The notes: generated by a model not told the origin, from the letters alone. A stretch of 39,145 nt of DNA from Actinomadura sp. 6K520 (GCF_004349245.1 NZ_SMLC01000063.1:1-39145), one strand, 5' to 3'; shown: positions 15,453 through 23,049, counted from the first letter of the stretch. Numbers and translations: made by a program.

Positions 15453-16610
15453 TCAGGGTTTGTCGCTGCCGACTATCCACATCGCGAAGAACTGGGCGCC
15501 GCCGCCGTAGGCGTGGCCGAGGGCGCGGCGCGCGCCGTCCACCTGGTGCTCACCGGCCATTCCCCGCACCTGCAGCGCCGCCTCGGCGAACCGGATCATC
15601 CCGGACGCGCCGATCGGGTTGGACGACAGCACGCCGCCGGACGGGTTCCACGGGATGTCGCCGTCCATCGCCGTCGCCCCGGCCTCGGTGAGCTTCCACC
15701 CCTCGCTCTCGCCGCAGAACCCGAGGTTCTCCAGCCACATCGGCTCGTACCAGGAGAACGGGACGTACACCTCGGCGCAGTCGAGCTCGCTGCGCGGGTC
15801 GCTGATGCCGGCCTGCCGGTACACGTCCGCCGCCGCGTCCTTGCCGCCCTGCGGGCTCACGCTGTCGCGGCCGGCGAACTGCATCGGCTCCGAGCGCATC
15901 GACGTCCCGTGCACCCACGCCGGCGGGTTCGGCGCGCGCCTCGCCGCGTCCTCGGAAGCGAGCACCATCGCGCACGCGCCGTCCGACGACGGGCACGTCT
16001 CCAGGTACCGGATCGGCTCCCACAGCATCGGCGTCGACTCGACCATCTCCCGCGAGATGCCGGGGATCTTCAGGTGCGCGTACTCGTTCCGCAGCGCGTT
16101 CTCGCGGTCCTTGACCGCGACCAGCGTGCCGATGTGGTCGGGGGCGCCCGCCCGCCGCATGTAGGCGCGGATGTGCGGGGCGAAGTAGCCGCCCGCACCC
16201 ACGACGAGGGACGTGGTGAACGGCCCGTTCACCGTCAGCGCCCACGTGGCGTTCGACTCCGACTGCTTCTCCCAGGCGAGCGTGAGCACCCGCTCGTGCA
16301 CGCCGGACTGGATCAGGCTGGCCGCGACGATCGCCGTGGACCCGCCCACGGACCCGGCCGTGTGCACCCGGATCAGCGGCTTGCCGGTGGCGCCGAGCGC
16401 GTCCGCCAGGAAGACCTCCGGCATCACCACGCCCTCGAACAGGTCGGGCGCCTTGCCGACCACGACGGCGTCGATGTCCTTCCAGGTCAGCCCGGCGTCG
16501 TCGAGGGCGCGGCGGGCCGCCTCGCGGACCAGGCCCGCCATCGACACGTCCAGCCGCTTGGTCCGGTACTGCGTCTGCCCGATGCCGATGATCGCGCACG
16601 GATTAGCCAT
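15453..16610 (-). CDS. Thiolase-fold lipid-transfer protein, Ltp3-like
   Basis: 385 residues from ATG 16610, with GGGAGA upstream; it overlaps the end of the preceding gene by 8 bp (ATGGCTAA). The thiolase fold is seen in CAIIGIGQTQYRTKR, VHTAGSVGGSTAIVAA, ETCPSSDGACAMVLAS, DCAEVYVPFSWYEPMWLENLGFCG and NPSGGVLSSNPIGASGMIRFAE. The position of the catalytic Cys is AGSVGGS (85-91), with no cysteine, so it cannot run the usual covalent thiolase reaction. The Ltp3/Ltp4 proteins of mycobacteria (Rv3523, Rv3522), next to a DUF35 protein (Rv3521) in the KstR regulon, are close parallels. It probably works as an aldolase-type or structural subunit with the Ltp4-like protein and the DUF35 protein. Confidence 0.9.
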   Translation of the reverse strand: MANPCAIIGIGQTQYRTKRLDVSMAGLVREAARRALDDAGLTWKDIDAVVVGKAPDLFEGVVMPEVFLADALGATGKPLIRVHTAGSVGGSTAIVAASLIQSGVHERVLTLAWEKQSESNATWALTVNGPFTTSLVVGAGGYFAPHIRAYMRRAGAPDHIGTLVAVKDRENALRNEYAHLKIPGISREMVESTPMLWEPIRYLETCPSSDGACAMVLASEDAARRAPNPPAWVHGTSMRSEPMQFAGRDSVSPQGGKDAAADVYRQAGISDPRSELDCAEVYVPFSWYEPMWLENLGFCGESEGWKLTEAGATAMDGDIPWNPSGGVLSSNPIGASGMIRFAEAALQVRGMAGEHQVDGARRALGHAYGGGAQFFAMWIVGSDKP

Positions 16611-17652
16611 TGTTGTCTCCCGACAGCACACAGACGAGGTTCTGCTGAAGGCAGGGGCCGGACGCGGCGTGCCCGAGCGTCCGGGACGCCGTCCCGTCGT
16701 GGATGCGGGACGCGGCCTCGCCGATCCGGATGAGGCCCGCCGCCATCACCGGGTTCGCCGACAGCGCCCCGCCGGACGGGTTGATCGTCACGCCGTCGCC
16801 CAGGCCGAGCGCCTCGCGCAGGATCAGCTCCTCATGGCTGAACTGCGCGTGCAGCTCGGCGACCTCGATCCCGGTCGCGCCGGCCTTCTCGCCCGCGATA
16901 CGGGCGGCCGCCGACCGGGTCAGGTCGCGCACGCCGAGCGAGTGCGCCTCGGTGCGGTGGTCGATGCCGGTGATCCACGCGGGCCGCTCGCACAGCTCCC
17001 GCGCCGTGTCGCCGGCCGCCAGGACGATCGCCGCGGCGCCGTCGGTCACGGGCGCGACGTCGTAGGGGTGCAGCGGCGCCACGTCGTAGTCCTGTTCGGC
17101 GGCGGAGTCCGCCGGGTCCGGCAGGTGCAGCGCGAACGGGTTGCCGCGGCCGGACTCCCGCGAGCGCGCCGCGACCGCGCGCAGGTCGTCCTCCTTCACG
17201 CCCGCCTTCTCCATGTACGCGCGGGCCTGCATGGCGGCCATCGACACCTGGTCGACGCCGAGCGGTGCCAGGTAGTACGGGTCGAGCTGCTGCGTCATGA
17301 CCGCGCGAAGGTCGCCCTGGGACGACTTGCCGAATCCGTACACCAGCGCGGTGTCGACCTCGCCGATCTGGAGCTTCACCCACGCCTCGTAGAGCGCCCA
17401 GGCGCCGTCCATCTCGACGTGGCTCTCGGAGATCGGCGGCCACGCGCCCAGCGTGTCGAGCGCGGACACGAACGCGAACGGCGCGCCCTGCAGGTAGTCG
17501 CACGACCCCGAGCAGGTGAAGCCGAAGCGGGACAGCCCCGTCCGCTCCTTCATCTCGGTGATCAGCGGCAGGACCATCTCGGTCTCCGCGATCCCCTGGT
17601 CCTCCGCGCTGTGCTCGCTCTGCACGAACGCGACCACTGCGACATCACGCAT
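16603..17652 (-). CDS. Thiolase-fold protein, Ltp4-like
   Basis: 349 residues from ATG 17652, whose A is the last base of the preceding TAA (TAATG), so translation is coupled. It is short for a thiolase. The N-terminus MRDVAVVAFVQSEH is followed by RFGFTCSGSCDYLQG with Cys47 and Cys51 at the place of the nucleophile loop. Later come DTALVYGFGKSS, APVTDGAAAIVLA, ELHAQFSHEELI and NPSGGALSANPVMAAGLIRI. Length and motifs match Rv3522 (Ltp4). With the Ltp3-like gene, which overlaps it by 8 bp, it likely forms a hetero-oligomer, and the double DUF35 protein upstream is the expected acyl-CoA-binding partner. Role inferred: carbon-carbon cleavage of a bulky side-chain CoA ester. Confidence 0.9.
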   Translation of the reverse strand: MRDVAVVAFVQSEHSAEDQGIAETEMVLPLITEMKERTGLSRFGFTCSGSCDYLQGAPFAFVSALDTLGAWPPISESHVEMDGAWALYEAWVKLQIGEVDTALVYGFGKSSQGDLRAVMTQQLDPYYLAPLGVDQVSMAAMQARAYMEKAGVKEDDLRAVAARSRESGRGNPFALHLPDPADSAAEQDYDVAPLHPYDVAPVTDGAAAIVLAAGDTARELCERPAWITGIDHRTEAHSLGVRDLTRSAAARIAGEKAGATGIEVAELHAQFSHEELILREALGLGDGVTINPSGGALSANPVMAAGLIRIGEAASRIHDGTASRTLGHAASGPCLQQNLVCVLSGDNNG

Positions 17653-18590
17653 TACATGAAGTCCTTGATCTCTTCGAAGGGGACGTCGGGCTCGTCGATC
17701 GGCTCGAACCACTTGATGTTGGACATCGAGCGGGTCCACTCCTCGCGGGGCCGCCACGCCGCCTTCACCCGCATGCCCATCCGCACCTGGTCGGCCGGGA
17801 TGCCCGCGACGAGCGTCAGCATCGTCAGCCCGGCGCCGTCCAGCAGGACGTAGCCGGACACGAACGGCACCTCGGGCGCGCGCGGGTCGGGGATGTTGTT
17901 GACCGCGAAGGTGGTGACGGTGCCGGTGTCGGGCAGCTCCACCTCCTCGGTGGTGGGGACGCCGTCGCGCGTGCAGAACCCCTTCATCGGGACGATGACC
18001 TTCTCGCACACCGGGCAGCGGTGGCCGAGGATCCGGCCCTCGGAGACGCCCTCCAGGAACCGGCCGAGCGCCCGCCCGCCCTTCAGCCGGTACTCCAGCG
18101 CCGCCTGCGGGTTGATCATGGTGACCTCGGGCAGGAAGCACTCGATGTCGCCGATCGTCCCGGTCCGCTCCGCCCGGTACTTCGGCCGCACCCGCATCCC
18201 GGTCTTCAGCACCTTCGGCGGCTTCGCGCCCTCCTCGAAAACACCGAGGTCCAGGGCGTGCAGCAGCGCGGTGTCGGCGCCGTCCGGGCGGATCAGCGCC
18301 CACGCGAACGGCCGGTCGAACGGGTGCTCCTTGGCGGGCCGCGGCACCCACGACCACGTCGTCACGGTCCCGGCGGGGCCGACCTCGACGAACTCGCCGG
18401 TGACGTCCTCCCCGGTCTCGGGGTCGCACTCCGCCGGCGGGACGAGCACCCTGCCGCCCGCCGTGCGGACGCCGACCATCCGGCCGTCGCGCAGCTCGCT
18501 CAGGAAGCGCCCGATGACCGGGCCGACCGAGCGGGTGTAGCCGCCCGGGAACGCGACCAGGTGGTTGGGATCGGATGCTTCAGATGGCAC
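17652..18590 (-). CDS. Double OB-fold/DUF35 protein, Rv3521-like
   Basis: 312 residues from GTG 18590, overlapping the preceding ligase gene by 11 bp, with AAGGA upstream. It is an internal duplication of the zinc-ribbon/OB module. Module 2 (about 176-312) has GRFLEGVSEGRILGHRCPVC and a third Cys206, with OB-fold motifs GTVTTFAVNN and VSGYVLLDGAGLTMLTLVAG. Module 1 (about 27-150) aligns (GRFLSELRDGRMVG...) but keeps only Cys55 of the zinc ligands, so its ribbon should be metal-free. Such proteins dock on thiolase-fold partners and help bind acyl-CoA. It is translated just before the Ltp4-like and Ltp3-like subunits, so a three-protein complex is likely, as in the mycobacterial Rv3521-Rv3523 order. 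Confidence 0.9.
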   Translation of the reverse strand: MPSEASDPNHLVAFPGGYTRSVGPVIGRFLSELRDGRMVGVRTAGGRVLVPPAECDPETGEDVTGEFVEVGPAGTVTTWSWVPRPAKEHPFDRPFAWALIRPDGADTALLHALDLGVFEEGAKPPKVLKTGMRVRPKYRAERTGTIGDIECFLPEVTMINPQAALEYRLKGGRALGRFLEGVSEGRILGHRCPVCEKVIVPMKGFCTRDGVPTTEEVELPDTGTVTTFAVNNIPDPRAPEVPFVSGYVLLDGAGLTMLTLVAGIPADQVRMGMRVKAAWRPREEWTRSMSNIKWFEPIDEPDVPFEEIKDFM

Positions 18591-20139
18591 TCTCGCGGTC
18601 CTTCCAGTACGGGTCCCTGAGCTTGCGCTTGAGGAGCTTGCCGTTCGGCTCGCGCGGCATCGTCTCGATGTAGTCGATCGACTTCGGCCACTTCATCCTG
18701 GCGAGCCGGCCCTCCAGCGACGCGAGGATCTCGGCGGACAGCTCCTCGCCGGGCTCGATGCCCTCGGCGGGTTCCACCACGGCCTTGATCTGCTCGCCCC
18801 ACTCCTCGTCGGGGATGCCGAACACGGCGACGTCCCCGACCTTCGGATGCAGGATGATCTCGTTCTCGATCTCGGCCGGGTAGATGTTCGCCCCGCCCGA
18901 AATGATCATGTCGGCCTTGCGGTCGGACAGGAACAGGAACCCGTCCTCGGTGAGGTAGCCGATGTCGCCGACGGTGAAGAAGTCCTTGAGGCGGTTCTTC
19001 TCCGTCTTCTCCTTGTCGCCCTTGTACTCGAACTCGACGCCGGCCATCTTCATGTAGATCGTGCCGGGCGTGCCCGTCGGAACCGGGTTGCCGTCGTCGT
19101 CCACGATGAGCAGCTCGCTGATCGGCCAGGCGTTGCCGACCGTCCCGGGGTGGGCGCGCCAGTCGGCGGGGCTCGCGATCGTCCCGCCGCCCTCGGTGGC
19201 CGCGTAGTACTCCCAGATGCAGTCGCCCCACCAGTCGAGCATCTGCTGCTTGATCGGCACCGGGCACGGCGCCGCCGCGTGGATGGCCCACTTCATGCTC
19301 GACACGTCGTACCGGGAGCGGACCTCCTCGGGCAGGGCGAGCAGCCGCTTGAAGTGCGTCGGCACCATGTGGGTGTTGCTCACGCCGTGTTCCTGGATCA
19401 TTCTCAGGGTGTCCTCGGCGTCCCACCTGTCCATGTACACGACCGTGTGGCCCATGTGCAGGGCGGTGCCGCCGAACTGGGTGACGGCCGTGTGGTAGTT
19501 CGGTGAGGTGATCAGATGGGCCTGGTGCTCGCCCCCCGCGGGACGCCCCGGCGGGATGCCGAACAGGCCCAGCAGGAACGTCATCAGCTCGGCGCTGTCG
19601 TCGGGGTCGATGCCCATCAGCGCCCGCTTGACGCCCTTCGGGCGCCCGGTCGTGCCGGACGTGTAGTGCATCGTCGCGCCGTTGGTGCGGTCGTCCGGCA
19701 GGGTGTCGGGCTGCCCCGCGACCAGCTCGTCGTACGGGCGGAACCCCGCGACGTCCCCGATCGCGAACCGCCGGTGCGGCTCGATCTCCTCGCCGGCCCG
19801 AACGCCCTCGGCGGCGTACCGCTCGTGGACGATGAACGCCTTCGCCTCCGCGTCGGCGACGATGTAGCCGATCTCCGGGCCCGTCAGGTGCCAGTTGATC
19901 GGCGTGTAGTACCAGCCTGCCTGCAGCGCCGCCAGATACAGGACGAGCCCCTCGACGCCGTTCGGGACGAGCCCGCAGATGCCGTCGCCGTTCTTGAGGC
20001 CGAGCGCGCGGAGGCCGTGGACGAGCCTGTTGGAGCGGGCGAGCAGGTCTCCCGCCGAGTACTGCGTCCCATCCGGATCAACGGCCGCGACCCACTCGGG
20101 ATCGGCCTGCGCCAGCCGCCAAAAGCCCAATGACCCCAT
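18580..20139 (-). CDS. Acyl-CoA synthetase, FadD4/bile-acid-CoA ligase-like
   Basis: 519 residues from ATG 20139, with GGGAGA upstream; the start MGSLGFWRLAQADPEW is conserved in this group. ANL ligase motifs: YTSGTTGRPKGVKR (about 160-173), EYYAATEGGGTI, TVGDIGYLTEDGFLFLSDR, SGGANIYPAEIE, and the C-terminal PREPNGKLLKRKLRDPYW with the catalytic lysine. It activates a carboxylic acid to its CoA thioester at the cost of ATP. The family includes bile-acid-CoA ligases and mycobacterial FadD4-type enzymes, so a bulky acid is likely. First gene of the minus-strand operon that runs through DUF35, Ltp4-like, Ltp3-like and FadD19-like genes; divergent from the EchA19-like gene. Confidence 0.92.
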   Translation of the reverse strand: MGSLGFWRLAQADPEWVAAVDPDGTQYSAGDLLARSNRLVHGLRALGLKNGDGICGLVPNGVEGLVLYLAALQAGWYYTPINWHLTGPEIGYIVADAEAKAFIVHERYAAEGVRAGEEIEPHRRFAIGDVAGFRPYDELVAGQPDTLPDDRTNGATMHYTSGTTGRPKGVKRALMGIDPDDSAELMTFLLGLFGIPPGRPAGGEHQAHLITSPNYHTAVTQFGGTALHMGHTVVYMDRWDAEDTLRMIQEHGVSNTHMVPTHFKRLLALPEEVRSRYDVSSMKWAIHAAAPCPVPIKQQMLDWWGDCIWEYYAATEGGGTIASPADWRAHPGTVGNAWPISELLIVDDDGNPVPTGTPGTIYMKMAGVEFEYKGDKEKTEKNRLKDFFTVGDIGYLTEDGFLFLSDRKADMIISGGANIYPAEIENEIILHPKVGDVAVFGIPDEEWGEQIKAVVEPAEGIEPGEELSAEILASLEGRLARMKWPKSIDYIETMPREPNGKLLKRKLRDPYWKDRESAI

Positions 20140-20198
20140 CGGATCTCCCTACGTGAGCACGGTGAGCGTCGTCACAGACGACGCCCCGGCGAGCAAAG

Positions 20199-20212
20199 TA
20201 GATCACGTTCTC
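20199..20212. promoter_or_regulatory. Degenerate KstR-like site, FadD4-side
   Basis: TAGATCACGTTCTC keeps the right half (GTTCT) of the AGAACNNGTTCT palindrome and most of the left half. It lies 60 bp upstream of the FadD4-like start codon. The downstream GTTCTCGTTT is repeated at the second site, 20254-20267, as a direct repeat. Confidence 0.4.
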
Positions 20213-20226
20213 GTTTTGCTAATCAA

Positions 20227-20242
20227 GCCCTACCGGTAGGGC
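20227..20242. promoter_or_regulatory. Perfect 16-bp palindrome
   Basis: GCCCTACCGGTAGGGC is fully self-complementary. It sits between the two KstR-like half-sites in the 153-bp divergent region of the FadD4-like and EchA19-like genes, near the -35 region expected for the latter. Likely an operator for a dimeric repressor. Confidence 0.55.
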
Positions 20243-20253
20243 GACGGCTTAAC

Positions 20254-20267
20254 TAGAATCTGTTCTC
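20254..20267 (+). promoter_or_regulatory. Degenerate KstR-like site with -10 box of the EchA19-like gene
   Basis: TAGAATCTGTTCTC fits AGAACNNGTTCT with one mismatch in the core arms. Its TAGAAT (20254-20259) is also a good -10 hexamer 34 bp before the ATG, so regulator binding would cover the promoter. No clear -35 was seen. Confidence 0.5.
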
Positions 20268-20292
20268 GTTTGACATCTGAGCTGGAGGAACC

Positions 20293-21105
20293 ATGGCGGA
20301 ACGGCTGCCGATCAGCACCGAGCACTGCGACGTCGAGCGCGACGGTCACGTCGTCATCGTCACGATGAACCGGCCCGAGGCGCGCAACGCGCTCAGCTCC
20401 TCGATGCTGGTGGGTCTGGCGGAGGCCTGGGCCTACATCTCCGAGACCCCGGAGGTCCGCGTCGGCATCCTCACCGGGGCCGGGGGGACGTTCTGCGCCG
20501 GCGCCGACCTGAAGGCCATGGGGCAGACGCCGTCCGACCCCCGGGTCCAGGAGCGCATGGCGCAGATCCCCGACTTCCACTGGAAGGGGCTGCTGCGGGA
20601 CAGCCGTCCCACCAAGCCGATCATCTGCGCCATCGAGGGGTACGCCGTCGCCGGCGGCACCGAGCTCCTCGTGGGCACCGATCTGCGCGTCGTCGCCGAG
20701 GGCGCCACGCTCGGCCTGTACGAGGCCAAGCGCGGGCTGTTCCCCATGGGCGGCTCCGCGATCCGGCTCACCCGCCAGATCGGCTACGCCAACGCGATGG
20801 ACATCCTGCTCACCGCCCGCTCGGTGACCCCGCAGGAGGCCCTCGCCATGGGCCTGATCAACGAGGTCGTCCCGGACGGCACCGCCCTCGACGCCGCCCG
20901 CGAGCTGGCCGGCCGGATCGCCGAGAACGCCCCGCTCGCCGTCCAGGCCATCCTGCGCACGCACCGCGAGACCGAGCACCTCTCCGAAGCGGACGCCCTC
21001 AAGATCTCCGACGAGCTCGGCTGGCCCGTCATCGGCTCCGCGGACGCCAAGGAGGGCTCGCGCGCCTTCAAGGAGAAGCGGCCCGCCGTCTACAAGGGTG
21101 AATAA
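20293..21105 (+). CDS. Enoyl-CoA hydratase/isomerase family protein, EchA19-like
   Basis: 270 residues from ATG 20293, with GGAGG 4 nt upstream. Crotonase fold: oxyanion-hole regions GAGGTFCAGADL (62-73) and EGYAVAGGTELL, with both catalytic glutamates of hydratases retained (Glu124 in GGTELL, Glu144 in YEAKRG). The YEAKRGLFPMGGSAIRLTRQI and APLAVQAILR segments and the C-terminal EGSRAFKEKRPAVY are strongly like EchA19 (Rv3516), which hydrates steroid enoyl-CoAs with C22-side chains. Predicted reaction: syn-addition of water to a trans-2-enoyl-CoA in beta-oxidation. It faces the ligase/Ltp operon across the shared control region, fitting the hydration step after FadE34-like dehydrogenation. 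Confidence 0.93.
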   Translation: MAERLPISTEHCDVERDGHVVIVTMNRPEARNALSSSMLVGLAEAWAYISETPEVRVGILTGAGGTFCAGADLKAMGQTPSDPRVQERMAQIPDFHWKGLLRDSRPTKPIICAIEGYAVAGGTELLVGTDLRVVAEGATLGLYEAKRGLFPMGGSAIRLTRQIGYANAMDILLTARSVTPQEALAMGLINEVVPDGTALDAARELAGRIAENAPLAVQAILRTHRETEHLSEADALKISDELGWPVIGSADAKEGSRAFKEKRPAVYKGE

Positions 21106-21194
21106 CGGACTGTCCGAAACCCGGGGACGCGTTTTCTGGGTCGCCTCCGTGGCATGGCTGGACCCAAGCGAGTCACGGAAGGACGGAGCAGGCC

Positions 21195-21617
21195 ATGGCC
21201 TTGCACCTAGGACGCAGGCGGCACGAGACCGCGGAGGAGGAGGCGCCCCGGCGGCGCCTCTGGCCCCGAAGGACGCAGACCCCGCCGGCCGACGACACCG
21301 CCCGGACCGTCGTCGTCAAGCGGAAGCCTCGCCGGTGGATGCGCAGCAGGCCCAACCCGGTCAGCATGCTGATCATGGCGGCCGGCTGGGCCGCCGCCGC
21401 GATCCTCGCGCTCGGGATTCTGCTGACCTGGGGTGACGCCAACCCGGGCAACGTCCTGGTGGACGCCGTCCTCGACACGGGCCGCTGGCTGGCCACCCCG
21501 TTCCACGACGTCTTCACGCGCCAGGACCCGGAAGAGCAGCTCTACATCAACTGGGCCCTCGCCGGGGTCGTGTACTACGTCCTGGCACGCGCCCTGTCCT
21601 GGATGACCCGCTTCTGA
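21195..21617 (+). CDS. Hypothetical membrane protein
   Basis: 140 residues from ATG 21195, with a GGAGC upstream. A basic N-terminal cytoplasmic stretch (HLGRRRHETAEEE, then KRKPRRWMRSRPNP) leads to one transmembrane helix, MLIMAAGWAAAAILALGILL (about 58-77). An extracytoplasmic loop follows, then a second hydrophobic stretch near the C-terminus (INWALAGVVYYVLARALSW). It belongs to a family I know only as uncharacterised actinobacterial membrane proteins. It begins 89 bp after the EchA19-like gene on the same strand, so cotranscription is possible. It ends before the terminator at 21647-21680. Confidence 0.78.
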   Translation: MALHLGRRRHETAEEEAPRRRLWPRRTQTPPADDTARTVVVKRKPRRWMRSRPNPVSMLIMAAGWAAAAILALGILLTWGDANPGNVLVDAVLDTGRWLATPFHDVFTRQDPEEQLYINWALAGVVYYVLARALSWMTRF

Positions 21618-21646
21618 CCCGGCCCTGACACGTCCGGAGACCGGCA

Positions 21647-21680
21647 CGCCGCCGCGCCCAGGGGGAAGGGCGCGGCGGCG
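21647..21680. terminator. Bidirectional terminator
   Basis: CGCCGCCGCGCCC and GGGCGCGGCGGCG form a perfect 13-bp stem with an 8-nt loop. It lies between the convergent genes ending at 21617 (+) and 21725 (-). Confidence 0.85.
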
Positions 21681-21724
21681 GGGTCCGGTGGACGGCGGTC
21701 CCTTGGAAGGGGTCCGGTGAGGCG

Positions 21725-22837
21725 TCAGTCCGCCTCGGTGATGGCGTTGAGGCGCTCGATGGCCTCGACGTACTCCTCGATCAGGTCGTAGACCACCTGG
21801 GCGGCGGGCTTCACCTGGTTCATCGACCCGACGATCTGGCCGACGGGGAAGGTCACGAGCTCGCCGTCGCCGGAGCGCTGGATGCGCGGCAGGGCGTCCG
21901 CGATCAGCATGAACTGCAGGGGCATCGGCAGGTAGCCGGGCGACTTCTCGCTCTCCCACGCCTCGGTCCACGCGGACTTGAGGAAGCGGGCGGGCTTGCC
22001 CGTCCAGGCGCGGGACCGGACGGTGTCCCGGGACGTCGCGTCCAGCAGCTTCGGAAGGGCGCGCTCGGGGGTGTCGGCCTCGTCCACGGTCAGCCAGATG
22101 GAACCGGTCCACACGCCGTCCGCGCCGAGGGCCATGCCGGCCGCCATCTGCCGGCCGCGCCCGATGCCGCCCGCGGCCAGCACGATGGTGTCCTCGCCGA
22201 CGGCGTCCACGACCTCGGGGATCAGCACCATCGTGGCGACGTCGCCGGTGTGGCCGCCCGCCTCGGTGCCCTGGGCGACGATGATGTCGACGCCCACGTC
22301 GACCTGCTTGCGGGCGTGCCGGGCGTTGGAGGCCAGCCCGGCGACCTTGACGCCGTGCTCGTGGGCCTGCGCCACGATGTCCGCCGGGGGCGGGCCGAGC
22401 GCGTTGGCCAGCAGCGCGATCGGGTGCCGCAGCGCCACCTCGACCTGCGGCCGGGCGGTCTGGTCCGTCCAGCCGAGCAGCGCCTTGCTCGCGCTCTCGG
22501 TGGACGGCTCGACGCCGTGCTCGGCGAGCAGGTCCTCCAGGAACCGGCGGTTCTCGGCGGGGATCATGCCCTGCAGCTTGCCGAGCAACTCCTCCGCGTC
22601 GCCCAGGTCACCGCCCTCGTACTTGGCGGGCATCACCGTGTCCACCCCGTAGGGCTTGCCGCCGACGTTCTCGTCGATCCACTTGAGCTCCAGCTCAAGT
22701 TCCTCGGGGGTGAAGTGGAGGGCGCCGAGGACGCCCATGCCGCCTGCGCGGCTCACCGCGGCGACCACGTCGCGGCAGTGACTGAACGCGAAGATCGGGT
22801 ACTCGATGCCGAATAGTTCGGTGACTCGTGTCCGCAC
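21725..22837 (-). CDS. NAD(P)H-dependent flavin oxidoreductase / nitronate monooxygenase family
   Basis: 370 residues from GTG 22837, the usual start point (VRTRVTELFGIEYPI). A TTG further up at 22873 would overlap the operator and is unlikely. TIM-barrel FMN enzyme: IFAFSHCRDVVAAVSRAGGMGVLG, ANALGPPPADIV, the FMN-phosphate region VAQGTEAGGHTGDVATMVL, AAGGIGRGRQMAAGMALGADGVW. It resembles mycobacterial Rv1533-type proteins named nitronate monooxygenase; relatives such as IpdC act in steroid catabolism as flavin-dependent reductases, so true nitronate oxidation is not assured. A full KstR-type site lies 32-45 bp upstream of the start. Confidence 0.9.
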   Translation of the reverse strand: MRTRVTELFGIEYPIFAFSHCRDVVAAVSRAGGMGVLGALHFTPEELELELKWIDENVGGKPYGVDTVMPAKYEGGDLGDAEELLGKLQGMIPAENRRFLEDLLAEHGVEPSTESASKALLGWTDQTARPQVEVALRHPIALLANALGPPPADIVAQAHEHGVKVAGLASNARHARKQVDVGVDIIVAQGTEAGGHTGDVATMVLIPEVVDAVGEDTIVLAAGGIGRGRQMAAGMALGADGVWTGSIWLTVDEADTPERALPKLLDATSRDTVRSRAWTGKPARFLKSAWTEAWESEKSPGYLPMPLQFMLIADALPRIQRSGDGELVTFPVGQIVGSMNQVKPAAQVVYDLIEEYVEAIERLNAITEAD

Positions 22838-22868
22838 AACCCCGACCCTAGGCGCGCCCCGGCAAAAC

Positions 22869-22882
22869 TGCAACAGGTTCTA
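22869..22882. promoter_or_regulatory. KstR-type operator of the flavin oxidoreductase gene
   Basis: TGCAACAGGTTCTA fits TNNAACNNGTTNNA at all fixed positions. Read on the minus strand it is TAGAACCTGTTGCA, whose TAGAAC could be the -10 box, as in the promoter at 4594. It lies 32 bp before the GTG start. Confidence 0.6.
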
Positions 22883-22936
22883 GTTAGGAAGATCGGTGCC
22901 GATCCGGGCGGGGGCCGGCCAGGGAGCGGGCATGAC

Positions 22937-22993
22937 CGAGTCGCGGCGTGCCATACCGAAGAGACGAGGCTCAGGGCGGCACACCGCGACTCG
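22937..22993 (-). terminator. Terminator after the DUF3068 gene
   Basis: Arms 22937-22952 and 22978-22993 pair at 15 of 16 positions; the odd pair is a G-U wobble in the minus-strand RNA. The hairpin follows the DUF3068 stop codon by about 57 bp and separates that gene from the flavin oxidoreductase promoter. Confidence 0.65.
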
Positions 22994-23018
22994 ACGGCAC
23001 CCGCGCGGGGCAGCCATC

Positions 23019-23032
23019 TAGAACACGTATCA
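23019..23032. promoter_or_regulatory. Near-match to the KstR consensus
   Basis: TAGAACACGTATCA differs from TNNAACNNGTTNNA at one fixed position. It lies just beyond the DUF3068 stop codon and upstream of that gene's terminator, an odd place for an operator. It may be chance or an upstream auxiliary site for the flavin oxidoreductase gene. Confidence 0.25.
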
Positions 23033-23049
23033 GCGAGGGGCGGCGGCCG

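Noticed and set aside
20199..20267. Full KstR operators at the fadD4/echA19 region
   Set aside because: Listed only as degenerate sites, because each has mismatches at fixed positions; they do not meet the consensus that the sites at 4594 and 22869 meet.
22891..22904. GATCGG-TG-CCGATC inverted repeat upstream of the flavin oxidoreductase gene
   Set aside because: Short, next to a better KstR-type site; no independent support for a second operator.
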